From: CAYXEN01 sp964464035
GTDB lineage: Bacteria; Krumholzibacteriota; Krumholzibacteriia; WVZY01
DNA: 36,710 nt
Assembly (NCBI GenBank): GCA_964464035.1
Contig: CAYXEN010000020.1
Location: forward strand, 1 to 36,710
Reading direction: 5' to 3'
This document shows, one piece after another, positions 16,317 through 24,655 of this stretch; position 1 is the stretch's first letter, and each line of letters begins with the position of its first letter. Below the pieces are notes generated by a model. The model saw only the letters and a list, made by a program, of their open reading frames with translations, had not been told where the DNA came from and did not search any database. Made by a program: the position numbers and the translations under genes.

Positions 16317-17006
16317 ATGCGGATACACTACATCCAGCACGTCCCCTTCGAGGGGCTGGGGTGCATGCTCCCGTATTTCGAGAAGCGCGGATACAAGTTG
16401 AGTTCGACGCTGGTGTATCACAATCATTCCTTCCCCGAACCTGACGAATTCGACTGGCTGATCGTCATGGGAGGACCGATGAGCGTCAATGACGAAGGCA
16501 AATACAAGTGGATGCCCGGAGAAAAGACGCTCATCGCCGACTCCATCGCGGCGGGAAAGACCGTCCTGGGCGTCTGCCTGGGAGCGCAGATGATCGCCGA
16601 CGTCCTCGGAGCCGGGATCCATGCCGGCGAGCACCGCGAGATAGGCTGGTTTCCCATAGAGCCCGCGCCACCTGCCGACGACACCGTATTGAAGGGCGTC
16701 ATTCCTCCCGGTATCGAGGCCTTCCATTGGCATGGTGAAATCTTCGACATCCCCGCAGGCGCCGTTCACCTGGCCTCGAGCGAAGCCTGCCGCAACCAGG
16801 GTTTCATCGTCGGGGACCGCGTGGTCGCCCTTCAGTTTCATCTGGAGACGACCCGTGAAGCCGCCGAAGCGCTCATAGAGAACTGCGGCGACGAGCTCGA
16901 AGACTCCGAATTCGTCCAGGGCGCGGACGAGATCCTCGCCGAGGAGGAGCGATTCCCGCGCATCAACGCCGTCATGACGGCGATCTTGGACAGGTTGGCG
17001 GAGTAA
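16317..17006 (+). CDS. Class I glutamine amidotransferase (GATase1-like)
   Basis: This 229-residue protein is a stand-alone glutaminase-type domain similar to those of GMP synthase. The triad is visible: nucleophile C87 in GVCLGAQ, H175 and E177 in QFHLE. Stand-alone members of this family act on diverse amine acceptors or have become peptidases, so the acceptor is unknown. AAAGGAG lies nine or so bases before the ATG at 16317; the frame is open upstream to 16245 but that part shows no family sequence. It follows the methyltransferase and may share its transcript. Confidence 0.87.
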   Translation: MRIHYIQHVPFEGLGCMLPYFEKRGYKLSSTLVYHNHSFPEPDEFDWLIVMGGPMSVNDEGKYKWMPGEKTLIADSIAAGKTVLGVCLGAQMIADVLGAGIHAGEHREIGWFPIEPAPPADDTVLKGVIPPGIEAFHWHGEIFDIPAGAVHLASSEACRNQGFIVGDRVVALQFHLETTREAAEALIENCGDELEDSEFVQGADEILAEEERFPRINAVMTAILDRLAE

Positions 17007-17155
17007 GGATTTCTCTTGCCATGCTCCGGCGGCGGTGCTTCCATGAGCTTGGCGATCATCGGATCGGGTGCTCATCACTTGACCGACACTACGTGCTCGA
17101 ACGCACGGTCATCGTGCACTGGATCCGTGCCTCGCGTATCGTAAAGGAGGTTGCC

Positions 17156-17356
17156 ATGAACAAGAACGTCGGAACGATCGACAAGGTGATCAGAATCATT
17201 CTCGGGATCGTGCTCATGATCGTTGCATTCACGACGGCGAGCACGGTTTTGAAAGTGGTTCTTTTCATCATCGGCCTAGTAGCCCTGGTCACGGCTTTGA
17301 GCGGCTTTTGCCTGCTCTACAAGCTCCTGGGAGTCAATACCTGCAAAACCAAGTGA
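17156..17356 (+). CDS. DUF2892 small membrane protein
   Basis: This 66-residue protein has two hydrophobic helices (about 12-30 and 33-52) after a short N-terminus with the NVGTIDKVIRIILG signature of the DUF2892 (YgaP transmembrane-like) family. Members are often fused to or near rhodanese domains; a rhodanese lipoprotein is encoded about 1.3 kb downstream. The start is supported by AAAGGAGG at 17143-17150, five bases before the ATG; the frame open to 17021 is not protein-like. The function is not established. Confidence 0.85.
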   Translation: MNKNVGTIDKVIRIILGIVLMIVAFTTASTVLKVVLFIIGLVALVTALSGFCLLYKLLGVNTCKTK

Positions 17357-17446
17357 GCGGGAAAAGCGCCCCGTGGAAACATCGGCTCGGGACCGGGCGA
17401 GGAACAGGGAAACCGGTACCCTCTAATCGTACGGCGAGGAGGAGCT

Positions 17447-17848
17447 ATGTTCAATAAATCATTTCTGATATCCGCCGCGATTCTCGTCATGGCCGTGGCG
17501 GGCAGGGCGGAACAAGGAATCGTGATCAAATCGATGGCCGTTTGCACCGGCATAGAGGATCGGCAGCCGGTCGGAGCCGACACGCTGTTCTTCAACACGG
17601 TCGAGAGACTCTACTGTTTCACTCATGTCACCGGCGCCGAGGATACCGTGACCGTCACCCACGTCTGGTACATGGGGGACAAGGAGATGGCGAGAGTCGA
17701 CCTCGCGGTGAAATCCCCCTCGTGGCGGACGTGGAGTTCCAAGAGGATACTGCCGGGCTGGACGGGCGCGTGGCGCGTGGACGTGCTCTCCGAGGATGGA
17801 AAGCTGCTGGAGAGTCGCGCGTTCAAGATCCTTTTCTCTTCGCATTGA
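17447..17848 (+). CDS. DUF2914 secreted or periplasmic protein
   Basis: This 133-residue protein starts with a signal peptide (about 1-20) followed by a DUF2914 domain. Diagnostic pieces are CTGIEDRQPVG, LYCFTHVTG, VTHVWYMGDKEMARV, SPSWRTWSSK and GAWRVDV. The family is found in outer or periplasmic contexts with no known biochemical role. A GAGGAGG stretch stands just before the ATG. It is 90 bases after the DUF2892 gene on the same strand. Confidence 0.84.
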   Translation: MFNKSFLISAAILVMAVAGRAEQGIVIKSMAVCTGIEDRQPVGADTLFFNTVERLYCFTHVTGAEDTVTVTHVWYMGDKEMARVDLAVKSPSWRTWSSKRILPGWTGAWRVDVLSEDGKLLESRAFKILFSSH

Positions 17849-17904
17849 TTCGCGTTCGATCAAGCAAGTCACTCCGACCGCCCGAGCAAGGAACGGAATG
17901 AACC

Positions 17905-18561
17905 ATGAAGAGGGAGAGAAAGGCCCGGCAAAGAGCCGTGATCTTCGCCGGCGGGGAGGCGGGGGATCTCGATGGCATGAGAGAACTCATCAGGCCTGGA
18001 GACAGGATCCTATGCGCCGACGGAGGAGCCGACCACGCAGCAGCCCTCGGGATCACGCCCCACGTGGTGATCGGTGACATGGATTCCATCTCCCCCGAGT
18101 CACTGGCCCGGCTCGAGCCGGAAGCCACCGAGCTCGTCCGCCTGCCCGGAGACAAGGACAAGCTCGACCTCGAGGCGGCCGTCGAGAAAGCGATTCACAC
18201 GGGCGCCGACCGGATTCTGATCATTGCAGCTTTCGGGGGCCGGCTCGATCACACGTTCGCCAACGTGCTCCTTCTTTGCAAGCCGGAATGGAATCATATC
18301 GAGTTCACGTTCGCGGACGGCCGGCAGAGGGCCTGGCTGCTGCGCGGCCCGGAAGAGATCCTGATCGAGGGCGACGTAGGCGACGTCTTCTCCCTGGTGC
18401 CCCTGACCCGGATCGAGGGAGTGAAGTCGAACGGACTGGCGTGGCCGCTGCGAGACGCATACGATTTCGGCAGCGCCCTGACGATCAGCAACAGATTGAC
18501 TCGCAGGAAGGCCGAGGTGAGCATAGAAGCCGGAACCGCCCTCGCCACTAAGATCCCGTGA
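17905..18561 (+). CDS. thiN: Thiamine pyrophosphokinase
   Basis: This 218-residue cytosolic enzyme transfers pyrophosphate from ATP to thiamine, making the cofactor thiamine diphosphate. Motifs appear in order: LCADGGADHA, GDMDS (57-61), DKDKLDLE (83-90) and GGRLDH (111-116), the acidic metal and substrate sites of the family. In the third motif the usual Thr (DKDxTD) is replaced by Leu, a moderate deviation. The C-terminal half is the thiamine-binding beta domain. No TPP riboswitch is seen in the 56 bases upstream. AAGGA lies 12 bases before the ATG, slightly far. Confidence 0.92.
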   Translation: MKRERKARQRAVIFAGGEAGDLDGMRELIRPGDRILCADGGADHAAALGITPHVVIGDMDSISPESLARLEPEATELVRLPGDKDKLDLEAAVEKAIHTGADRILIIAAFGGRLDHTFANVLLLCKPEWNHIEFTFADGRQRAWLLRGPEEILIEGDVGDVFSLVPLTRIEGVKSNGLAWPLRDAYDFGSALTISNRLTRRKAEVSIEAGTALATKIP

Positions 18562-18667
18562 CTCGTCCCTCTTCTGGACACCCGTCCGCAATTGGCATAT
18601 CATTACCGCCTGATGCCCGCGCGCTGCTTGGCCGAGCCGGGCTTCCACTCTTTCGAAGGATCGAAGC

Positions 18668-19252
18668 ATGAGAGGTGCTTTCTCATCTGGAATCAGGCGG
18701 CCCCGTCCCCGGCATCCATGGCTCATCATCGCAGCGGCTTGGCTCGCCTGCTCGCCCCTGCTGCCGGCCTGCCGCCCGGGTCCTGGAACCGACTGGGAAG
18801 AGATCAAGGCTCACATACGAGCCCGCTTTCCGCAAGTGCCCCAGATCAGCACCGCCGAACTCGCGGACTGGCTTGCCGACGGCGACAGACTCAAGCCCAT
18901 ACTGATCGATGCACGCAAGCCGGAAGAGTTCGAAGTGAGTCACCTGGCGGGTGCGAAGAGGGCGGGATCGCTGCAAGAAGCGCTCGGCATCCTCTCCGGT
19001 GAGGTGAAGGACCGTCCCATCGTCGTCTATTGCTCGGTGGGTTACCGCTCCTCGAGTCTGGCCGCCGCCCTCATCGGCAAGGGCTTCACGAGAGTCTACA
19101 ACCTCGAGGGCTCCATTTTCGAATGGGCGAACGAGGGGCGCCCCGTATACTCGCACGGGAAAAGAGTCCGCAGGGTTCACCCTTACGACGATGAATGGGG
19201 CCGATTGCTCGACGAAGAGCTTCGCTATGACACCAACGCCGAGAACAAATAG
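18668..19252 (+). CDS. Rhodanese-domain lipoprotein
   Basis: This 194-residue protein has an N-terminal basic and hydrophobic segment ending in a lipobox-like LPAC (C35), so it is probably a lipoprotein exported to the periplasm. A single rhodanese domain follows (about 58-165), with DARKPEEFEVSHLAGA and the active-site loop YCSVGYRSS, with C122 as the persulfide-forming nucleophile. Rhodaneses carry sulfane sulfur; the acceptor is unknown. AAGGAT lies about five bases before the ATG. The glycosyltransferase downstream begins 36 bases later. Confidence 0.86.
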   Translation: MRGAFSSGIRRPRPRHPWLIIAAAWLACSPLLPACRPGPGTDWEEIKAHIRARFPQVPQISTAELADWLADGDRLKPILIDARKPEEFEVSHLAGAKRAGSLQEALGILSGEVKDRPIVVYCSVGYRSSSLAAALIGKGFTRVYNLEGSIFEWANEGRPVYSHGKRVRRVHPYDDEWGRLLDEELRYDTNAENK

Positions 19253-19288
19253 AACACCCGGGCTTACACACGCCGGGCGGGATGTGCC

Positions 19289-20086
19289 GTGACAGTTGCA
19301 AACAAGAAGACAGTCAGCATCGTGATCCCTCTCAAGGACGAGGAGCAATCGATACCCGTCCTCGCCGAGGAGATAACGAGCGTCATGGACTCATCCCCCT
19401 ACTCATGGGAATGCCTCTGGGTGGACGACGGATCGACCGATCGCTCGCTCGAAGTCCTCGAACGTCTCCACGCATCGGACGCACGCCACAATTTCGTCCA
19501 GCTCGATGGAAACTACGGGCAATCCGCCGCGCTCGCCGCAGGGATCGGGCACGCCTCCGGCGACCTGATCGCGACGTTGGACGCGGACATGCAGAACGAT
19601 CCGCGTGACATCCCGCGCCTCATCGCCGAGCTGGAGAAGAGCGGCGTGGACATGGTCAACGGAATCAGGGAGAAAAGGCAGGATTCATGGCTCAGGAAAG
19701 CATCATCCACCGTCGCCAACGGTTTCCGCAACATGGTGACAGGCAGCCGCGTCACCGACGTTGGATGCTCCATGAGGGTCTTTCGCAGGGAATGTGCGGA
19801 CGGTATCCCGCTCTTCAAGGGAATGCACCGCTTCCTCCCGACGCTTATCGAAACCAGGGGCTACAAGTTCACGGAAACACCGGTCAATCACAGGCGCCGC
19901 CGTTTCGGCAGAACCAAGTACGGCATAAACAACCGTCTCTGGGCCGGACTGGGTGATACGCTCATGGTGAGATGGTTTCGTTCGCGCGCGGTGAACCCCG
20001 CCGTCAGGCGGACCTCCCTGGACGGGGAAACCGCCGCGCAAACCGTCCTGGAGAAAGAAGAGAAGGAATGGAAAAGTTCTGGTTGA
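19289..20086 (+). CDS. Family 2 glycosyltransferase (polyprenyl-phosphate sugar synthase-like)
   Basis: This 265-residue protein is a GT-A fold transferase of the DPM1/ArnC type. It has VSIVIPLKDEE at the N-terminus, the nucleotide-binding VDDGSTD (45-51) and the metal-binding LDADMQNDP (97-105), and RRRRFGRTKYG near the end. It lacks C-terminal membrane helices. It should load a sugar from a nucleotide donor onto polyprenyl phosphate for use by the PMT/ArnT-like enzyme two genes on. The start is a GTG at 19289. Its end overlaps the next gene by 19 bases. Confidence 0.88.
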   Translation: MTVANKKTVSIVIPLKDEEQSIPVLAEEITSVMDSSPYSWECLWVDDGSTDRSLEVLERLHASDARHNFVQLDGNYGQSAALAAGIGHASGDLIATLDADMQNDPRDIPRLIAELEKSGVDMVNGIREKRQDSWLRKASSTVANGFRNMVTGSRVTDVGCSMRVFRRECADGIPLFKGMHRFLPTLIETRGYKFTETPVNHRRRRFGRTKYGINNRLWAGLGDTLMVRWFRSRAVNPAVRRTSLDGETAAQTVLEKEEKEWKSSG

Positions 20087-20355
20087 TATTGGGATTCACG
20101 GGACAAATGGTTTTCGGAGGAAGGTTCCTCGTGCAGTGGATCAGCAGCGAGAGAGCCGGCAGGAGTCACGTCCCGGTGGCCTTCTGGTACATGAGCCTGG
20201 TGGGGGCTTCCCTCCTCTTGTCTTATGCCGTTTTCAAGAAGGATCCCGTCTTCATTCTCGGCCAGTCCAGCGGCTTCCTCATCTACGCGAGGAACCTCTA
20301 CTTGATACACAGGCAGAAGAAGGGTTTGAATGGCCCCGCCGTCAAGCAAGCATAG
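20068..20355 (+). CDS. LpxB N-terminal-like (LAB_N) membrane protein
   Basis: This 95-residue protein matches the small membrane domain found at the N-terminus of some lipid-A-disaccharide synthases: LGFTGQMVFGGRFLVQW, then SHVPVAFWYMSLVG, then a third hydrophobic stretch and NLYLIHRQK. Three membrane segments are likely. It stands alone here between two glycosyltransferases, a common arrangement for lipid or polyprenol glycan modification. The start is inside the upstream gene, with an AGAAGGA site just before; the downstream gene starts 26 bases before its stop. The biochemical role is not established. Confidence 0.86.
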   Translation: MEKFWLILGFTGQMVFGGRFLVQWISSERAGRSHVPVAFWYMSLVGASLLLSYAVFKKDPVFILGQSSGFLIYARNLYLIHRQKKGLNGPAVKQA

Positions 20356-21826
20356 CAGGTCATTCCTATTGCTCATCGCGCTGGCCGTGGGGTTCCTTTT
20401 CCAGGGCTCCCGCGGCCTCTATGAATCGACCGAGGGACGCTACGCGGAGTCGGCCCGCGAGATGATCGAGACGCATGACTGGTTGATTCCCCGCCTCGAC
20501 TACGAGCCGCATCTCACCAAGCCCCCGATGGCTTATTGGGTAATCGCCGCCGGGATGAAGCTCCTGGGCAAAAACACGTGGGGGGCACGGGCGGGCAACG
20601 CCGTCGCATTCGTACTCATGGTGCTCGTCATCGAACGACTGGGGATCCTCCTTTGGGACGAGCGCACCGGCTTTCTCGCCGCCCTTGTCTTCGCGACTTC
20701 TCCTTTCGCGCTCGTCGGGGCGAACGGGATCTCGACCGACATGCTGCTGGCCCTGTGGTCTTCCCTCGCCGTCCTCTCCTACTGGAGAGCGATGCGCTCC
20801 GGGAAGGAGCGCGGCGCGGCCCGCTGGATGCTGGGGATGTGGTTCTTCTCGGCTCTCGGCTTCCTCACCAAGGGAACGCCGGCCCTGCTCGCTCCCTTGG
20901 TGATCCTGGTCTTCCATTTCCAGATGAGACGCCGCCGCCAGGTGCCCGGCTTGAAGATCGCCGCGGGGATTCCCATTCTCATCGCGGTTGGACTCTCTTG
21001 GTACGTCTACGTCGCCGCCAAGTACTCCGGGACGGCTTCCTACTTCCTGGGCGAGGAGGTGTTCGGCCGGATCTTCACTTCCAGGTTCCATCGCAATCCC
21101 CAGTGGTATGCGCCGCTGTACGTGTACCTCCTCCCGCTGGGCTTGGGCCTGGGCCCCTGGCTCGTATATCTGCCGCGGATCCTCAGGGGCAAGAGAAGGC
21201 CCGGCGGCTCCGGCGGCGAGCCGCTGCTCGCCGGAGGTCCCGAGCGGCTTTTTCTCCTCGTCTGGTTCCTGCTCCCGCTCGTCGTTCTGTCCATTTCCAG
21301 AAGCCGCCTGCCGCTCTATGTACTTCCTTTCTTCCCGGCCCTGGTCCTGGCTTTTTCCCGCCTGATCATCACCGCCGCATCGCCGTCTTCGCCGAGGCGG
21401 CTTCGGGCGACCGCCGTCGTGGGCGCGCTCCTTTTAGTGGGCCTCAAGGCGGCGGGCGCGTATTATCCCACCGATCTCGACATGTCACGGTTGTACAGGG
21501 CCTGCAAGCTCCTGGACGACGGCCGCAGACCTTTCTACTTGTACAAGGAGCGGGGACTCCACGGCCTGCAATTCTATTTCGACGGCCGCTTGGAGCGGGT
21601 CGACGACGCGGTCGGGGATAGAAAAGGATGGATGAACTTGGCCTCTGCGATAGATGCCACCAAGGCTTACCCCGAAGAAGGAGCCGTCTTCATAGTGAAA
21701 AAGAGCAATACGTCACTCGAACATGTTCTGCAGCATTCAGGCGTAGGCTACGCAAGGCGCGGGGGGGCGGGGCCCTACCTGCTCCTTGACGCCGAGGGAA
21801 CACCGGCGGAAAAGGAGGCGCGCTGA
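20330..21826 (+). CDS. ArnT/PMT-like membrane glycosyltransferase (GT39/GT83 family)
   Basis: This 498-residue inner-membrane protein has about ten to twelve hydrophobic segments in the N-terminal three quarters and a soluble C-terminal part. The first periplasmic loop contains ESTEGRYAESAREM, with the acidic residue and Arg context typical of ArnT and protein mannosyltransferases, and LTKPPMAYW after it. It should transfer a sugar from a polyprenyl-phosphate carrier, probably made by the GT2 two genes upstream, to lipid A or another envelope acceptor. It overlaps the LAB_N gene by 26 bases, so the trio is tightly coupled. Sugar and acceptor are unknown. Confidence 0.87.
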   Translation: MAPPSSKHSRSFLLLIALAVGFLFQGSRGLYESTEGRYAESAREMIETHDWLIPRLDYEPHLTKPPMAYWVIAAGMKLLGKNTWGARAGNAVAFVLMVLVIERLGILLWDERTGFLAALVFATSPFALVGANGISTDMLLALWSSLAVLSYWRAMRSGKERGAARWMLGMWFFSALGFLTKGTPALLAPLVILVFHFQMRRRRQVPGLKIAAGIPILIAVGLSWYVYVAAKYSGTASYFLGEEVFGRIFTSRFHRNPQWYAPLYVYLLPLGLGLGPWLVYLPRILRGKRRPGGSGGEPLLAGGPERLFLLVWFLLPLVVLSISRSRLPLYVLPFFPALVLAFSRLIITAASPSSPRRLRATAVVGALLLVGLKAAGAYYPTDLDMSRLYRACKLLDDGRRPFYLYKERGLHGLQFYFDGRLERVDDAVGDRKGWMNLASAIDATKAYPEEGAVFIVKKSNTSLEHVLQHSGVGYARRGGAGPYLLLDAEGTPAEKEAR

Positions 21827-21904
21827 AGGCGATCATCTTCTTTACAGCCGACCCGGGAATGGGAGATAATCGACGAGTAATTCACCTACTCATCAAGGGG
21901 CACC

Positions 21905-22855
21905 ATGATCGAAGCTTCCAAATGGATCGAGGACACCCTCAGGCTGAATCCTGATATACAGTCCAAGATCCTCTTGTCAGTCGTCATCCTCCTGGCCCTG
22001 TGGTTCCTGCGCTTCATCGTGCTCAGGATCGTATGGAAGAGGACCGAGGACGTCCGCACCCGCTACCTCTGGAGAAAGAGCCTGACTTACGTAGAAGTGG
22101 CCCTCACCGCGGCCATAGTGGGGCGGATATGGTTCGAGGGCTTCAAATCCATAGCAACCTTCCTCGGACTCGTCTCCGCCGGCCTTGCGATCGCGCTCAA
22201 GGACATGGTTTCCAATGTCGCCGGGTGGCTTTTCATCATTCTCCGCAGGCCTTTCACGATTGGAGACCGCATCGAGATCGGCGGCTCTTCCGGCGACGTG
22301 ATCGACATGCGCCTCTTTCAGTTCACGATTCTCGAAATAGGCAATTGGGTGAACGCCGACCAGAGCACGGGCAGGGTCATTCACATTCCCAACGGGTGGG
22401 TCTTTTCGCAGACCCTGGCCAACTACAGCAAGGGATTCCAGTATATATGGCACGAGATCCCCGTGCTCGTGACATTCGAGAGCAACTGGCACAAAGCCAA
22501 GGAGATACTCCTCGATATAGCCAACAAGCACACCGAGCACCTGAGCAAATCTGCGGAAAGAAGAATCAAGGAGGCAAGCAAGAGATTCATGATCTTCTAT
22601 ACACACCTGTCCCCCTACGTCTATACTTCCATCCAGGACAGCGGCGTGCTCCTCACCATCCGCTATCTCTGCGAGCCCCGAAAACGGCGCAGCAGCGAGA
22701 ACGCCATAAGCGAAGACGTCTTGTTCGAGTTCGCCAAATGCGATGACATCGACTTCGCTTACCCGACTCGACGCTTCTACAACAATCTCATGGAGGGAAA
22801 AGTCAGGGGCGATCAGGCTCGAAACATCGACCCGCAGGAGGGAGGTCGAACATGA
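21905..22855 (+). CDS. MscS-family mechanosensitive channel
   Basis: This 316-residue inner-membrane protein has three hydrophobic segments, with the pore-lining helix region FLGLVSAGLAIALKDMVSN followed by WLFIILRRPFTIGDRIEIGG, the hallmark of the MscS beta-domain entry. HIPNGWVFSQTLANYS also matches the family. The C-terminus carries a soluble alpha/beta region and an extra basic-acidic tail of about 60 residues. It should open under membrane tension to release solutes. Its TGA overlaps the ATG of the PEBP gene (ATGA). Confidence 0.93.
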   Translation: MIEASKWIEDTLRLNPDIQSKILLSVVILLALWFLRFIVLRIVWKRTEDVRTRYLWRKSLTYVEVALTAAIVGRIWFEGFKSIATFLGLVSAGLAIALKDMVSNVAGWLFIILRRPFTIGDRIEIGGSSGDVIDMRLFQFTILEIGNWVNADQSTGRVIHIPNGWVFSQTLANYSKGFQYIWHEIPVLVTFESNWHKAKEILLDIANKHTEHLSKSAERRIKEASKRFMIFYTHLSPYVYTSIQDSGVLLTIRYLCEPRKRRSSENAISEDVLFEFAKCDDIDFAYPTRRFYNNLMEGKVRGDQARNIDPQEGGRT

Positions 22856-23406
22856 ACGTGCTCACGATCTTGATGTGTCTCTTTACAGCGGCTCCAGCGG
22901 CGGGCGCACATACTCAGGGCGGAAAGGAGGTGAAAAAAATGGTGATTACTTCCCCGGCTTTCGAGCACGAGGGCGGGATTCCGCTGAAATACACCTGCGA
23001 CGGCGAGGATGTTTCTCCTCCGCTCGACTGGTCGAACGTTCCCGAGGGCGCGAAGAGCCTCGTTCTCATCGTCGACGATCCGGATGCCCCCGATCCCAAG
23101 GCCCCGAAGATGACGTGGGTGCATTGGGTCCTCTACAACATTCCCCCTGACGCGACCGGGCTGCCCGAGGGCGTGAAGACAAGCGCCCTCCCCGAAGGCA
23201 CCTCGGAGGGAATCAACGACTGGAAGCGCACGGGATACGGTGGGCCTTGTCCCCCGATAGGAACCCATCGGTATTTCCATAAACTCTACGCTCTGGACAC
23301 GATCTTGCCGAAGATGAACAAACCGACGAAGGCCGACATCGAAAAGGCGATGAAAGGGCACGTTCTGGCTCACGCGGAACTCATCGGCAAGTACAAACGC
23401 CGTTGA
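22852..23406 (+). CDS. PEBP/YbhB-YbcL family protein, with two possible starts
   Basis: This 184-residue protein is a phosphatidylethanolamine-binding/Raf-kinase-inhibitor-like protein. Family motifs are LKYTCDGEDVSPPLDW, DDPDAPDP, WVHWVLYNIP, YGGPCPPIGTHRYFHKLYALD. The first start (22852) overlaps the MscS stop and gives a signal peptide of about 20 residues. A second in-frame ATG at 22939 has its own strong site, AAAGGAGGTGA at 22923-22933, and would give a 155-residue protein without the signal peptide, the usual size of cytosolic YbhB. Both could be used. The ligand and role of bacterial members are poorly known. Confidence 0.9.
   Translation: MNVLTILMCLFTAAPAAGAHTQGGKEVKKMVITSPAFEHEGGIPLKYTCDGEDVSPPLDWSNVPEGAKSLVLIVDDPDAPDPKAPKMTWVHWVLYNIPPDATGLPEGVKTSALPEGTSEGINDWKRTGYGGPCPPIGTHRYFHKLYALDTILPKMNKPTKADIEKAMKGHVLAHAELIGKYKRR
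22923..22941 (+). promoter_or_regulatory. Internal ribosome binding site and second start of the PEBP gene
   Basis: AAAGGAGGTGA (22923-22933) is a near-perfect complement of the 16S rRNA end and stands five bases before the in-frame ATG at 22939-22941. It lies in the codons just after the predicted signal peptide, so translation from here would yield a cytosolic form. Confidence 0.7.
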
Positions 23407-23450
23407 GAAAAGTGTTGATGTAACAAACGGACAAGATTCGAAGGGGTAAT

Positions 23451-23762
23451 GTGGTGAAGAGAGCAAAGACCAATTGCTGGGAATTCATGAAGTGTGGAAG
23501 AGAACCGGGCGGGCGACAAGTCGATCTCAGGGGGGTGTGTCCCGCCGCCGTGGAAGCCAAAGCGGACGGAATCAACGGGGGAGAAAGAGGAGGAAGGGCC
23601 TGCTGGGCCATCGCCGGCACTCTATGCAACGGGGAGATTCAAGGCACCTTCGCGATGAAATTGCCGGCTTGCCTGCACTGTGATTTCTACAAGCTCGTCC
23701 TGCACGAAGAAGGCGACTGTTTCCAAAGCTCGAAAGAAATCCTGCACAGGCTGAAGTATTGA
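23451..23762 (+). CDS. Two-CW domain protein
   Basis: This 103-residue protein is Cys-rich, with paired Cys-Trp units: NCWEFMKCGRE near the N-terminus and ACWAIAGTLC in the middle, followed by CLHCDFYKLV. This is the pattern of the small 'two-CW' family often seen near sensor or redox genes. The cysteines could bind a metal, which is inference. The start is one of two adjacent GTG codons (23451 or 23454), with GAAGGGG upstream. It ends 33 bases from the convergent FNR gene. Function unknown. Confidence 0.75.
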   Translation: MVKRAKTNCWEFMKCGREPGGRQVDLRGVCPAAVEAKADGINGGERGGRACWAIAGTLCNGEIQGTFAMKLPACLHCDFYKLVLHEEGDCFQSSKEILHRLKY

Positions 23763-23795
23763 GACAGGTCGCCCCGGCATGGGCCTCCGCAGCTC

Positions 23796-24611
23796 CTACC
23801 AGTACCTCTCGACGTGAACCTGGCCGGGCACGAGTTTCGTATGTTCCCTGAACCCTTCCTCGCCGAGGAGAACCACCATCTGCTCGACCATGTCAGGGTT
23901 CCCGCACAGGAAGACGTGCGTATTCCCGGGGGTGGGCTTGCGCCCCCATACCTTTTCCACCTCTCCCGCCTTCCATACGTCCTGGACGTGCCCCGACACC
24001 CCGCTCCATCGAGCGGGCTCTTCATCGGGCCGGCTCACGACGGGGATATAAGAGAAATTTCTCATCAAGCGCTGGAGACTTACGAGCTCGGAACGGTATC
24101 CCAGGTCCCACGAGTGCCTCGCCCCGTGGATGAGGGCCGTTTTTCTCGCCTCGTCGGCTTCAAGGTGCGTCCTCAGCATGCTCATGTATGGAGCCAGCCC
24201 GGTGCCCGTTGCGATCATCACGATGTCCGCATCCTCCGGCGCGTCGGACAGCCGGAAAACCCCCGTGAACTTCTTGCCCAAGAACACCCTGTCCCCGGGC
24301 TTCAAGGCGAAGAGCCGGGGCGTCATAACTCCGGAACGAACTATGTTTATGTAGAACTCGATGTACTCCTTTGCAAGAGACGAAGAAGCGATCGAATAGC
24401 TGCGCCTTATGAGCTTGTCGGGATCGGGCGGCGTCTCCTCGGGGTCGGATAATTCGCATCTCGGCGCGGAGCCGGGGAGACCCAAAACGGCGAATTGCCC
24501 CGGCACGAATTCGGGCAGTTCCCACCCGTCCGGGACCACGCGTAGTATCATCAGCTCCGGGGTGACGTCGATCTTCTGGGTCACCACGGCGTTCAATTCC
24601 AAAGCTGCCAT
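23796..24611 (-). CDS. fpr: Ferredoxin/flavodoxin-NADP reductase
   Basis: This 271-residue FAD enzyme should move electrons between NADPH and ferredoxin or flavodoxin. The FAD motif RRSYSIAS is at 69-76, GVMTPRLF follows, and the NADP-binding GTGLAP is at 136-141. The CGNPDMV segment and the C-terminal VERYW, with terminal aromatic stacking residue, match the bacterial Fpr type. Size agrees with the family. GGAGG is five bases before the ATG. The TPR gene ends 44 bases upstream on the same strand, so the two may be co-transcribed. Confidence 0.93.
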   Translation of the reverse strand: MAALELNAVVTQKIDVTPELMILRVVPDGWELPEFVPGQFAVLGLPGSAPRCELSDPEETPPDPDKLIRRSYSIASSSLAKEYIEFYINIVRSGVMTPRLFALKPGDRVFLGKKFTGVFRLSDAPEDADIVMIATGTGLAPYMSMLRTHLEADEARKTALIHGARHSWDLGYRSELVSLQRLMRNFSYIPVVSRPDEEPARWSGVSGHVQDVWKAGEVEKVWGRKPTPGNTHVFLCGNPDMVEQMVVLLGEEGFREHTKLVPGQVHVERYW

Positions 24612-24655
24612 AGCATCCTCCGGTTTTTCGCGTCTTTCGTGCGATCCTGCCGCCG

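Noticed and set aside
17849..17904. Possible TPP riboswitch before thiamine pyrophosphokinase
   Set aside because: Only 56 bases are available and the conserved riboswitch cores are not seen.
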